A stretch of DNA of 64,000 bases, from the NCBI RefSeq assembly GCF_001721045.1, contig NZ_MDER01000039.1, forward strand, positions 1 to 64,000, in the 5' to 3' direction. A program made the position numbers and the translations under genes. Origin of the DNA: Paenibacillus nuruki (lineage in GTDB: Bacteria; Bacillota; Bacilli; Paenibacillales; Paenibacillaceae). Shown piece by piece: positions 28,657-36,892 of this stretch. Under the pieces are notes generated by a model. It did not search any database. It was not told the origin of the DNA and saw nothing but the letters and a program-made list of their open reading frames with translations. Each line of letters starts with the position of its first letter. Position 1 is the stretch's first letter.

Positions 28657-29094
28657 ATGAAAACACAAGCACAGTATATAGAACAATTACATTCGTTGTT
28701 GCAACGTACTTCTTTACTGAAAGAAGAGTATATCGATTATATTACGAATCCGTTTATGTCATCTTTTCGAGAAGACTTTGCTCCTTTTGTCGAACTGACT
28801 GCCACAGGATACCGACTACAGATGTATGAACGTGGACAAAATGTGTTTACCAAAATGATATATGATGAGGATGCGATGTTGTACTGGATATTAGCGTATA
28901 CGATTGAACTGGTGACTCATATTCGCTTATTACGCAAATACAAAGTCGATAACAAAACCTCTTTTCTTACATATGATGAACAGCTAGTAGCAGAATGGCA
29001 ACATGATCAGACGCAAATATTTGATGCGATTGGCGGCATATATGCACAATGGTGGCATGAGAAAGGTAAACGAGCAGATATAGAATCAATCTAG
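28657..29094 (+). CDS. Imm63-like protein, possible orphan immunity gene
   Basis: A 145-residue cytoplasmic protein with an excellent AGGAGG site. The central DEDAMLYWILAYTIELVTHI segment, followed by a basic patch and a late aromatic-rich helix (IYAQWWHEKG), resembles the Imm63 family of polymorphic-toxin immunity proteins as I remember it. No toxin gene lies beside it: the neighbours are adenine deaminase and the nitrite reductase operon. It could be an orphan immunity gene protecting against toxins of other strains, or a domesticated stress protein. Family assignment needs a profile search. Confidence 0.5.
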   Translation: MKTQAQYIEQLHSLLQRTSLLKEEYIDYITNPFMSSFREDFAPFVELTATGYRLQMYERGQNVFTKMIYDEDAMLYWILAYTIELVTHIRLLRKYKVDNKTSFLTYDEQLVAEWQHDQTQIFDAIGGIYAQWWHEKGKRADIESI

Positions 29095-29105
29095 CATCAT
29101 AAAGG

Positions 29106-29930
29106 TTACCCGATCATTTGATGGGCTTGATGCTTCATCTGTATTAATTGTTCCCGGATATGAACCACTGCACCGATAATAATCATCGCTGGATTACTCA
29201 CATGAGCGGCAGTGGCTATTTGAGTGATATCCGCCAGTGTACCTGTAAATATGCGCTCGGCTTCGGTTGTTCCATTTTCGATAATAGCGACAGGGGTTGT
29301 AGAAGGTTTACCGCAAAAGATCAGTTCGCTACAGATTTCTTCCAATTGACTGACACCCATATAGATTGCCAGTGTATCCACGCTGTGAGCGAGTAGATCC
29401 CACCGCACAGGGGACGGAGATAGCGGTGGAGCGGAAGAGAATATCGATTCTGTCGTGGTTGGCTCAATCGCTGGATTCGCCCGGCAGACTGTAATACAAG
29501 CAAATGATGTGGCTACACCACGATGAGTGAGCGGAATCGAAGCACTGGCGGCTGTTCCAATCGCTGATGTGATACCCGGTACAATCTCATAAGGAATATG
29601 ATGTTCAGCTAGAAATAAAGCTTCTTCTGCACCTCGTCCAAAAACAAAGGGGTCGCCTCCTTTGAGTCGAACGACAGCATGACCTGCTGATGCATAAGAG
29701 AGTAATGTACGATGAATAGTGGCTTGATTCATATGATGCAATCCAGGCGATTTACCACAAAATAGCCTCTGTGCATCTGGACGGGCATAGGTTAACAACT
29801 CATCATTCACTAGACGATCATACATAATCACATCGGCTTGCTGAATCCGCCGTAATGCTTTGACTGTAATCAATTCAGGATCACCTGGACCTGCCCCGAT
29901 AATGCTTACTGTGCCATATGCTCTATTCAT
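29106..29930 (-). CDS. cobA: Uroporphyrinogen-III C-methyltransferase (SUMT)
   Basis: The 274-residue tetrapyrrole methylase makes precorrin-2, the precursor of siroheme, from uroporphyrinogen III and two SAM. Motifs: VSIIGAGPGDPELITVKALR, MYDRLVNDELL, RLKGGDPFVFGRGAEE, VVPGITSAIGTAA and IPLTHRGVA, all typical. After SFAC the usual TGH motif is absent and is replaced by a Ser/Thr/Pro-rich insertion of about 25 residues before WDLLAHSVDTLAIYMGV. The ATG at 29930 has AAAGGAG eight bases upstream. As third gene of nirB-nirD-cobA it supplies siroheme to NirB. The oxidase/chelatase step must be encoded elsewhere. Confidence 0.9.
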   Translation of the reverse strand: MNRAYGTVSIIGAGPGDPELITVKALRRIQQADVIMYDRLVNDELLTYARPDAQRLFCGKSPGLHHMNQATIHRTLLSYASAGHAVVRLKGGDPFVFGRGAEEALFLAEHHIPYEIVPGITSAIGTAASASIPLTHRGVATSFACITVCRANPAIEPTTTESIFSSAPPLSPSPVRWDLLAHSVDTLAIYMGVSQLEEICSELIFCGKPSTTPVAIIENGTTEAERIFTGTLADITQIATAAHVSNPAMIIIGAVVHIREQLIQMKHQAHQMIG

Positions 29931-29947
29931 CTTCACCACTCCTTTGC

Positions 29948-30265
29948 TCAAAATGTGATATAGATCGCTCCACTATCAGGATCGACTTCTGTATTGTACG
30001 TATGCACACAACCCTCATCAGGTTCTTGTACTTTGCCACTTCGTAGATCGATTTTCCAATCATGTAAAGGACAATGAATCGCTGTCCCGCAGACCATCCC
30101 TTCAGATAATCGTCCTTTTTTGTGAGGACAGCTATTTTCAACGGCATGAATACTACCATCACTAAGGTGAAACAAAGCAATCTCGGTCTCACCTAGTTGG
30201 AAAGTACGTGATCCTTTTTTATCGATGTCTTGAATATGCCCTACATGTAATTTGGTCATCGTCAT
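29948..30265 (-). CDS. nirD: Nitrite reductase [NAD(P)H] small subunit
   Basis: The 105-residue Rieske-fold protein has cluster ligand motifs CPHKKG and CPLHDW at typical spacing. The size and a simple Rieske domain fit NirD, the partner of NirB. It starts 12 bases after nirB with GGGGG upstream and is followed 17 bases later by cobA, so all three share a transcript. Confidence 0.92.
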   Translation of the reverse strand: MTMTKLHVGHIQDIDKKGSRTFQLGETEIALFHLSDGSIHAVENSCPHKKGRLSEGMVCGTAIHCPLHDWKIDLRSGKVQEPDEGCVHTYNTEVDPDSGAIYITF

Positions 30266-30277
30266 CGCAGTTCCCCC

Positions 30278-32728
30278 TTAATGGATAGATGTGGTCGATC
30301 CGGTTAATGGTGCTTGGTTCAAAGGTTCAAAGTTTTTGCGTAATTCGTCTTTGGCAATAATTTCTTTCCACGGATCAGAAGTATAACTCAGCGTTTCTTC
30401 TATACGACTAACCAGCTCCAAGCGAGTCTGTTGATCGGCAAGTGCTTCTTTGACATGATCTAGACCTACACGTTCAATCCATGCGGCGGTGCGTTCATTA
30501 AAGCGAGCATGTTCACGATAATATTGTAAATACGCGCTGGACCATTCCATCACTTCTTCTTCTGTTTTGACTGTGCATAGCAGTTCGGCAGCCCGTACTT
30601 TAACACCACCATTGCCTCCCACATGCAGTTCCCAACCGCCATCGATAGCCACTAAGCCCAAATCTTTGATTGTCGCTTCTGCACAGTTACGTGGACATCC
30701 AGAGACTGCTAATTTTATTTTGGCAGGGCCAGTTAAGCGTTCATATGCTTTTTCCATTTTGATTCCCATTGCCATCGCATCTTGTGTCCCAAAGCGGCAG
30801 AACGTATTACCCACACATGTTTTGACTGTACGTAATGTTTTGCCATAAGCATGACCGGAAGGCATATCTAATTCTTCCCAGATTTTAGGCAGGTCTTCTT
30901 TTTGGATACCGAGTAAATCTAATCGTTGACCACCTGTAAATTTAACGAGTGGTACATTATATTTTTCAGCTACATTAGCTATCTTTTTGAGATCAGCAGG
31001 TGAGGTGACTCCGCCATAGATACGAGGAACCACTGAATACGTACCGTCTTTTTGTATATTGGCATGATACCGTTCATTGGTGAAGCGAGATTCTTTTTCA
31101 TCTTCATATTCTGCTGGAAATAACATGCCTAGATAATAGTTGAGTGCGGGGCGGCATTTGGAACAGCCTTCAGGTTCACGCCATTCCAGTACATTCATCA
31201 CTTCTTTGACTGTTTTGAGACCCATCGTTTTGATTTGCTCTACAATCTCGTCACGTTGTAGTGAAGTACAGTCGCACATGCCTTCTTTGACCGCTACTTG
31301 AGCTGAATCTCCTGCATAATATTGAAGCAATCCTTCTACAAGTGGAGCACAACCTCCGCAAGAAGCAGAAGCTTTAGTACAAGCTTTGAGTGATCCCATC
31401 GTATGACAACCTTGATTCAGTACTGCATCACCAATCGCTGCTTTGCTAACACCGTTACAACCACATACGATTTCGTCATCAGCCATACTTTCTAATCGTT
31501 GCAAAGGAGATACTGCCGCCGCACCAGCTACATAACCAGTGAGCAATTCTTTTTCACGTCCGACAATCGACTCACCACTTTTGATCAAAGAGAACAATGA
31601 ACTGCCTTCAGACGTATCTCCGAACAATACAGCTCCAATTAATTTACCATCTTGAATAACTAATTTTTTGTAAATATGATCGATATCATCTTGCATACGT
31701 AGCGACTTGGTCTGTTTTGTATCTGCAAATTGTCCTGCTGAAAATACATCTACACCGGCAACTTTGAGTTTGGTCGAAGTAACCGAGCCCTCGTACCCGG
31801 CAGTGTCTAGTCCTGCGAGACGTTTAGCAAGCACAGCACCTTGTTCATATAAGGGAGCAACTAACCCGTATCCAATGCCTCGATGTTCTGCACACTCACC
31901 GACGGCTGAAATATGAGGAATATTCGTATGCAGATGATCATCGACTACAATTCCGCGATTTATTTGAAGTGCTGAAGATAAAGCTACATCAATATTAGGA
32001 CGAATCCCTACTGCCATTACCACAAGATCAGCGTCCAATGATTCGCCATCCGTGAAGCGAAGCCCTGTGACTCTGCGCTTGCCGGTTAATTCAACGGTAC
32101 GCTTGCCCAGTAAGAACTTCATGCCCTGAGCTTCTAACTGTTCTTGAAGCATCAATCCTGCGGGAAGATCAAGCTGGCGATCCATCAAATGTTCATTAAT
32201 ATGAATAACGGTGACATCCATACCCAGATTCAGTAATCCGCGTGCCGCTTCAAGTCCAAGTAGTCCGCCCCCGACAACAGCTGCTTTACGATGAGTCTGA
32301 GCGGTTGAGATCATGGTCTCGCAATCTTTAATATCTCGAAATCCAATCACTCCGTCTTTGTCTGAACCCGGAATAGGTGGGATAAAGGCTCTTGAACCTG
32401 TTGCGATAATCACTTCATCATAGTCAACATGCAAGCCAGAAGCAGCAATGACCTGACGGTTCTGCGCATCTATACGTAAGACTGGATCACCTGTATGTAG
32501 AGTGATCTGATTGTCACTGTACCAATCATGGTCATTGATAATGATATCGTTGATTGAAGCGCCACCTGCAAGCACGGTAGATAATAAGATACGATTATAG
32601 TTCGGATGAGGTTCTGCTCCAAAAATAGTGATCTCATATGCATGTGGTGCTAGCTTCAGTAAATGCTCTATCGTCCATACGCCTGCCATTCCGTTTCCGA
32701 TCAGTACTAATTTTTTGGGTGTTGTCAT
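30278..32728 (-). CDS. nirB: Nitrite reductase [NAD(P)H] large subunit
   Basis: The 816-residue flavoprotein reduces nitrite to ammonium with NAD(P)H in the cytoplasm. In order: FAD-binding LVLIGNGMAGV, NAD(P)H-binding AAVVGGGLLGLEAA, a BFD-type [2Fe-2S] segment with CGCNGVSK and SCGGC, a second Cys pair (GCSKCRPALNYY), then the nitrite/sulfite reductase half with CVGNTFCRFG and SGCPRNCAE as siroheme/4Fe-4S ligands. The ATG at 32728 has GGAGGAG eight bases upstream; the frame is open further upstream but that part overlaps the regulatory leader. Expression is probably set by ANTAR antitermination in that leader. No nitrate reductase is in the window. Confidence 0.95.
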   Translation of the reverse strand: MTTPKKLVLIGNGMAGVWTIEHLLKLAPHAYEITIFGAEPHPNYNRILLSTVLAGGASINDIIINDHDWYSDNQITLHTGDPVLRIDAQNRQVIAASGLHVDYDEVIIATGSRAFIPPIPGSDKDGVIGFRDIKDCETMISTAQTHRKAAVVGGGLLGLEAARGLLNLGMDVTVIHINEHLMDRQLDLPAGLMLQEQLEAQGMKFLLGKRTVELTGKRRVTGLRFTDGESLDADLVVMAVGIRPNIDVALSSALQINRGIVVDDHLHTNIPHISAVGECAEHRGIGYGLVAPLYEQGAVLAKRLAGLDTAGYEGSVTSTKLKVAGVDVFSAGQFADTKQTKSLRMQDDIDHIYKKLVIQDGKLIGAVLFGDTSEGSSLFSLIKSGESIVGREKELLTGYVAGAAAVSPLQRLESMADDEIVCGCNGVSKAAIGDAVLNQGCHTMGSLKACTKASASCGGCAPLVEGLLQYYAGDSAQVAVKEGMCDCTSLQRDEIVEQIKTMGLKTVKEVMNVLEWREPEGCSKCRPALNYYLGMLFPAEYEDEKESRFTNERYHANIQKDGTYSVVPRIYGGVTSPADLKKIANVAEKYNVPLVKFTGGQRLDLLGIQKEDLPKIWEELDMPSGHAYGKTLRTVKTCVGNTFCRFGTQDAMAMGIKMEKAYERLTGPAKIKLAVSGCPRNCAEATIKDLGLVAIDGGWELHVGGNGGVKVRAAELLCTVKTEEEVMEWSSAYLQYYREHARFNERTAAWIERVGLDHVKEALADQQTRLELVSRIEETLSYTSDPWKEIIAKDELRKNFEPLNQAPLTGSTTSIH

Positions 32729-32762
32729 GATGATCTCTCCTCCTACAATCTCTGTAAAATAT

Positions 32763-32839
32763 AAAAAAGCCTGTCTCATTCCAACCAGAGATAAGCGTGC
32801 GAAACGCTTGGTACTCTGATATAGGGTAGAGACAGGCTT
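32763..32839 (-). terminator. Leader terminator of nirBD operon
   Basis: On the minus strand an 11-bp stem (AAGCCTGTCTC at 32839-32829 with its complement at 32777-32767) is followed by six T. It sits about 35 bases before the nirB start, so it would stop transcription before the operon unless disrupted. Its 5' arm overlaps the 3' arm of the second ANTAR-type hairpin. Confidence 0.85.
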
Positions 32840-32875
32840 CATTGCCGTCTATGATTTAGATACTCCATTGTATCT
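32830..32875 (-). promoter_or_regulatory. Two-hairpin ANTAR antitermination site
   Basis: Minus strand: hairpin P1 is AGATAC-AATGGA-GTATCT (32875-32858). After 7 bases comes P2, AGACGGC-AATGAA-GCCTGTCT with one bulged T (32850-32830). Both hexaloops have A at position 1 and G at position 4, the established recognition rule for ANTAR proteins (NasR, EutV). P2's 3' arm (GCCTGTCT) is also the 5' arm of the terminator, so the two folds exclude each other. Binding of the neighbouring ANTAR protein should favour P1/P2 and read-through. Confidence 0.85.
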
Positions 32876-32946
32876 ATGATATTCAAAAGAAATATAGTTC
32901 AACATAATGATGCGACAAGCTGAACATGTTGTTTTTCGATAAACCA

Positions 32947-32975
32947 ACTATAAAAGATGTATAATTACATGTCAA
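32947..32975 (-). promoter_or_regulatory. Sigma-A promoter of nirB-nirD-cobA
   Basis: Minus strand TTGACA (32975-32970), a 17-base spacer, then TATAGT (32952-32947). The start would be near 32940, giving a leader of about 210 bases that contains the ANTAR site and terminator. The spacer holds a TGTA-4-TACA dyad that could be a regulator site. The rest of 32980-33179 is A/T-rich and must hold the divergent promoter of the ANTAR gene. Confidence 0.8.
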
Positions 32976-33179
32976 TATAAATAACATAAAAATTTTATTT
33001 GAAATTAGAAGTTAATTATGTTTACATGATAAATATCGAAATAACCTCATTTACCTTCTTTTTCTTAGAAAAGAGCTGAAATATATATATTCACTTTAAA
33101 ATTTAGCTTTTCATGTGATATTTTCTATTATATATTTCATTATAAAGTATTAAGTGATATGAGGAGGGAGTACCTCTCA

Positions 33180-33773
33180 ATGCGTTCTTTACTGATTATC
33201 CGTATGAATAATATGATCTGTGGTCCGGATCAGCTAGAGTCTGTGGTATTACCTGAGACTTTGCTGGAAGATAACGGGTATCAGGCGTCGATTTCAGTTG
33301 GGGCTGATGATGTCAAATCTTTGTTAACCAAAGCCGATGCTGTAGTGCTTGATCTACCTATTGAAGAGATTACTATCCTCGAACATATTCTGACGCATTC
33401 ACGCAATATCCCGATGTTATGGTGGTGCAGTCCATATACTACCTCTTCTTCTGTCCAAGCCTGTGAAATGGAAAGTGCTATCGATGGGATTCTTACACCC
33501 ACCATGAAAGAACAAGACCTTCACTGGGCTCTTCATTTTGCAGCTAAGATCTGTGTCGAAAGGCAACAATGGCATAGTGAACGTCAGCAATTGGTCTCCC
33601 GCTTAGAAGATCGAAAGTGGATCGATATGGCAAAAGGCATTTTAGCAGATATGAAAAAGATCTCTGAAGCAGAAGCCTATGACATTTTACGTAAAAAAGC
33701 GATGAACGATCGTAAACGCCTTGTAGATGTTGCCACAGCGATCGTTAAAGCCCATCAATTATTACAATCTTAA
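33180..33773 (+). CDS. ANTAR-domain RNA-binding antiterminator (NasT/NasR-like)
   Basis: The 197-residue protein starts at the ATG at 33180 behind GAGGAGGGAG. The last ~60 residues form the ANTAR three-helix domain (RLEDRKWIDMAKGILADMKK, ISEAEAYDILRKKAMNDRKR, LVDVATAIV). The N-terminal ~120 residues have a receiver-like alternation, but the acidic pocket is missing (IIRMNN where DD is expected); only VVLDLP keeps an Asp. It is probably a pseudo-receiver or ligand-sensing domain. It is divergent from nirB, whose leader carries a matching two-hairpin target. The inferred role is nitrate/nitrite- or nitrogen-linked antitermination of nirBD. Confidence 0.88.
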   Translation: MRSLLIIRMNNMICGPDQLESVVLPETLLEDNGYQASISVGADDVKSLLTKADAVVLDLPIEEITILEHILTHSRNIPMLWWCSPYTTSSSVQACEMESAIDGILTPTMKEQDLHWALHFAAKICVERQQWHSERQQLVSRLEDRKWIDMAKGILADMKKISEAEAYDILRKKAMNDRKRLVDVATAIVKAHQLLQS

Positions 33774-33794
33774 TAGTCAAAGGAGGAACCTGAC

Positions 33795-34853
33795 GTGAAC
33801 ATGACGGACATACTGAAAGAAGTAGGTCGAGGCAAAAGAGGTTCCAGAGATCTTACTTATGATGAAGCGATAGCGGTAGGCGAAATGATTTTGAATCGAG
33901 AAGCTTCTGATGTACAGATTGGTGCTTTTTTGATGGCAGAACGGATGAAGATGGAAAATATAGAAGAAATGCATGCGTTCGTAGATATCTGTCGTAAATA
34001 TGCACTCCGTACTTCTTCGATCAATAGTCTAGATTGTGCAGCTCCTTATGATGGACGTACCGCTTCATTTATCGCCAGCTTTGCGACTTCATTTGTGCTA
34101 GCGTCCACAGGTCAAAAAGTGACGTTACATGGCAGTGAGCCATTACCTCCTAAATGGGGAGTCACATTGCCTTTGTTGTTACGTGAAATGGGAGTCAATA
34201 CCGATCATCTGACACGGGATCAATCACTATATGCTGCTCAAGAAACAGGCTTGTTATTTGTATCAGCAGAGCAGTGGTGTCCTCCTCTTGGCGCTTTGCG
34301 TACATTACGTGAAGAAATAGGGGTACGTACGATCCTGAATAGCGCTGAGAAATTAATGAATTATAGTCATTCTCCTTATCTAGTATATGGGGTGTTCCAT
34401 AATACGTTTTTTGAACGAATTGCTAAAGTATTGCAACGGCTGGATTATCAGCGTGCCGCTATTATTCAGGGAGCGGAGGGGTCGGAAGATTTATTTATTG
34501 ATCGTCCTACACGTACGTATGTAGTAGAACATGGTGAAGCTCGTATGGAGATTATAGATCCTGAAGTGTATGGACTTGATATTTCTTTGCCTGAAATGAG
34601 CTGGACAGCCGCTACACAGATCGAAGTGACAGAACAGGTATTACGCGGACAAGCTGATCTTGCATTTACTAATCAAGTGCTACTCAATAGTGCTTACCGA
34701 TTAGCACTAACAGGCCAGACAGGCTCGATTGAAGAAGGCGTATATACCGCTAAGTCTATATTGGAAAGTGGCAAAGCCTATCAAGTCTACTGCCACTGGG
34801 GTCAGCTGATGCGTGGCGAACAGCCCAATATGTTATCGCTCGGGAAGATATAA
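33795..34853 (+). CDS. TrpD2/YbiB-like glycosyltransferase family 3 protein
   Basis: The 352-residue protein is related to anthranilate phosphoribosyltransferase. The N-terminal helical domain (DLTYDEAIAVGEMILNREAS, VQIGAFLMAERMK) and the SAEKLMNYSHSP stretch are family hallmarks, but the glycine-rich GTGGD phosphoribosyl-pyrophosphate loop of TrpD is replaced by CAAPYDGRTAS. It is therefore closer to TrpD2/YbiB proteins, which bind nucleic acid or an unknown ligand, than to tryptophan synthesis. GTG start with AAAGGAGG eight bases upstream, 21 bases after the ANTAR gene and likely co-transcribed. The link to nitrite assimilation is contextual. Confidence 0.8.
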   Translation: MNMTDILKEVGRGKRGSRDLTYDEAIAVGEMILNREASDVQIGAFLMAERMKMENIEEMHAFVDICRKYALRTSSINSLDCAAPYDGRTASFIASFATSFVLASTGQKVTLHGSEPLPPKWGVTLPLLLREMGVNTDHLTRDQSLYAAQETGLLFVSAEQWCPPLGALRTLREEIGVRTILNSAEKLMNYSHSPYLVYGVFHNTFFERIAKVLQRLDYQRAAIIQGAEGSEDLFIDRPTRTYVVEHGEARMEIIDPEVYGLDISLPEMSWTAATQIEVTEQVLRGQADLAFTNQVLLNSAYRLALTGQTGSIEEGVYTAKSILESGKAYQVYCHWGQLMRGEQPNMLSLGKI

Positions 34854-34861
34854 ATATACAA

Positions 34862-34896
34862 AAAACCGCTTCTCCTCTTGAGGAAAAAGCGGTTTT
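34862..34896. terminator. Bidirectional terminator
   Basis: A 10-bp stem AAAACCGCTT/AAGCGGTTTT (34862-34871 with 34887-34896) lies between the ANTAR/TrpD2-like unit and the convergent CNNM-type gene. Confidence 0.8.
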
Positions 34897-34944
34897 AATG
34901 TTTTTAGCCAATGATTGAATGAGGATCATCTAGATCAGATATCA

Positions 34945-36282
34945 TTATGATTCGGTATCTTCATTTTCATCGGTTTCGACTACTTTTTTGACAATCTCTA
35001 GCTTGCGATAACGACGTGCGCTACGACGCAATACTTTGAACGTCAGATCTTCGAATTCATACACCGCCCCAATGGCAAGATCAGGACGTTGACCGTATAA
35101 CCAACCACTGATCGTATCCAATTCCTCATCATCCAGATCTGTACCTAGCAGATCGTTGACACGATTGATAAATACTTTACCGTCGACAATCAGATGATGC
35201 GGTGCAATTTGTTGAATTTCATCTTCTTCATCTGCATCGAATTCATCGCGAATCTCGCCCACGATTTCTTCCAAAATATCTTCAATCGTAATCATCCCTG
35301 AAGTCCCGCCATATTCATCGACTAATATCGCAATATGTGTTCCTTCACGTTGCATTCGTTTGAGCAAATGCTTTACAGGTGTCGTCTCTGATAAAGACAT
35401 CACAGGATGAATCAATGGAGCGACATTCAGATTCGGCGTTTCTTCCGCTGCTAAAAAGAACTGTTTGGTATTGATCATACCGATAATATTATCTTTACTT
35501 CCTTCCGCTACAGGGAAACGAGTGTATTGTTCTTTACGAATAATCATCCGATTTTCTTCCGGTGATTTCTCGGTAAACAAACACACCATGTCTGTACGGG
35601 GAACCATTAATTCTTTAGCTAGCATTTCATCAAAAGCAAAAATACGACTTACATAACCATATTCGCTTTGATTGATTTTGCCACTCTCATAGCTTTCATT
35701 CAAAATAATATGCAATTCTTCTTCCGAGTGAGCTTCTTCATGTTCGCTAGCAGGTTGTAGACCAATCAAGCGTGTTAAGAAGATAGCCGATCCATTTAAA
35801 ATAAAAATAAAGGGATACATCAAACGGTTAAACCAGATAATCGGACGAGCGGTATACAACGTCACTTGTTCTGCTTTGCGTAAAGCCACTGTCTTCGGTG
35901 TTAATTCACCGACAACTACGTGGAAATAAGTTACTAATAATAAAGCAATCGCATACGATAAAATATGACTGAGTGATTCAGTAACACCCAAATTAGCAAA
36001 GATAGGAGACAACATATATTCTACAGTGGGTTCTCCTAACATACCCAGCCCTAACGCTGTAATGGTTATGCCTAATTGACAGGTAGACAGGTAACCATCC
36101 AGATTCGAGATGACTTCTTTCGCATAGCGAGCATTTTTGTTTCCCTCAGTGATCAATTGATCGATACGACTACCTCTTACTTTTACAATCGCAAATTCCA
36201 CAACGACGAAAAACGCAGTAAAGATAATTAAAATTACAAATAACGTTAAATTAAGTCCTATATTAATACTGTCAGACAACAA
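34945..36282 (-). CDS. CNNM/HlyC-CorC family membrane protein with CBS pair
   Basis: A 445-residue protein with an N-terminal DUF21 transmembrane domain (three to four helices, GLNLTLFVILIIFTAFFVVV onward). A CBS pair follows (LMVPRTDMVCLF and LLKRMQREGTHIAILVDEYG, GMITIEDILEEIVGEI), then a C-terminal CorC_HlyC domain (GWLYGQRPDLAIGAVYEF). Relatives are implicated in magnesium export; the name hemolysin is historical. The start is TTG (36282 or the adjacent 36279), both downstream of AAGGGAG. No partner gene is evident. Confidence 0.88.
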   Translation of the reverse strand: MLSDSINIGLNLTLFVILIIFTAFFVVVEFAIVKVRGSRIDQLITEGNKNARYAKEVISNLDGYLSTCQLGITITALGLGMLGEPTVEYMLSPIFANLGVTESLSHILSYAIALLLVTYFHVVVGELTPKTVALRKAEQVTLYTARPIIWFNRLMYPFIFILNGSAIFLTRLIGLQPASEHEEAHSEEELHIILNESYESGKINQSEYGYVSRIFAFDEMLAKELMVPRTDMVCLFTEKSPEENRMIIRKEQYTRFPVAEGSKDNIIGMINTKQFFLAAEETPNLNVAPLIHPVMSLSETTPVKHLLKRMQREGTHIAILVDEYGGTSGMITIEDILEEIVGEIRDEFDADEEDEIQQIAPHHLIVDGKVFINRVNDLLGTDLDDEELDTISGWLYGQRPDLAIGAVYEFEDLTFKVLRRSARRYRKLEIVKKVVETDENEDTES

Positions 36283-36381
36283 ACTCTCTCCCTTCGTGCG
36301 TGCCGATCCTATCGGGTCAGCATCCGCGATCCATTAATGTGAATGAGTCACACTTACTATCAGCAAATGTGTTAGACATGA

Positions 36382-36729
36382 TTAAGGTCGTACGGAAACT
36401 GTATCCATATAATTGGACCGGTACTTAAGCTCTGCAAGTAATAAGCGCTTGAGCAAGAGAGGGATGAAAGAAAGAAGATGAGTGGGACTGATCGATATAC
36501 GCACATACCGAACCAGAATCGCAAAGTAAGCAGCCAGTGTCATCACTGGTGGTAAAGTAGGCACATTTGATCCGCCATCTACATTACCTGCATACCGTGC
36601 TGATCCGTATGTCATTTTGCCTGGATAAATTCCAGTTGTGACAGCAAAGTCATAGTCTTCTTCATCTGTTGATTGAAATGGCATACAGAACAACAGCATG
36701 ATTAGACTCATCAGTACAGCACTCATCAT
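36382..36729 (-). CDS. Hypothetical small exported or membrane protein
   Basis: I do not recognise this 115-residue ORF. From the ATG pair at 36729/36726, preceded by GAAGG, it begins with a hydrophobic segment (SAVLMSLIMLLFCMPF) that could be a signal peptide or anchor. An acidic patch STDEEDYDF and a second hydrophobic stretch (VMTLAAYFAILVRYVRISI) follow. The frame can be extended to an ATG at 36798 but without a ribosome binding site. Evidence that it is real is limited to the open frame and start context. Confidence 0.4.
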   Translation of the reverse strand: MMSAVLMSLIMLLFCMPFQSTDEEDYDFAVTTGIYPGKMTYGSARYAGNVDGGSNVPTLPPVMTLAAYFAILVRYVRISISPTHLLSFIPLLLKRLLLAELKYRSNYMDTVSVRP

Positions 36730-36892
36730 TCGCCTTCGTGCGGGTAAAGTATCCAAGTAGCATCTCCCATTTGAATAGGACGGTAAAGTCGTCCTCATGT
36801 ATAGTTATATATATTCATATTATTACAAATATATTAACTCTGAATATCGAATATTGAATCAGATTACGGATTAGCTCTATACTAACTTTTGC

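Noticed and set aside
33795-34853. Genuine TrpD for tryptophan synthesis
   Set aside because: The GTGGD PRPP loop is absent and no other trp genes are nearby.
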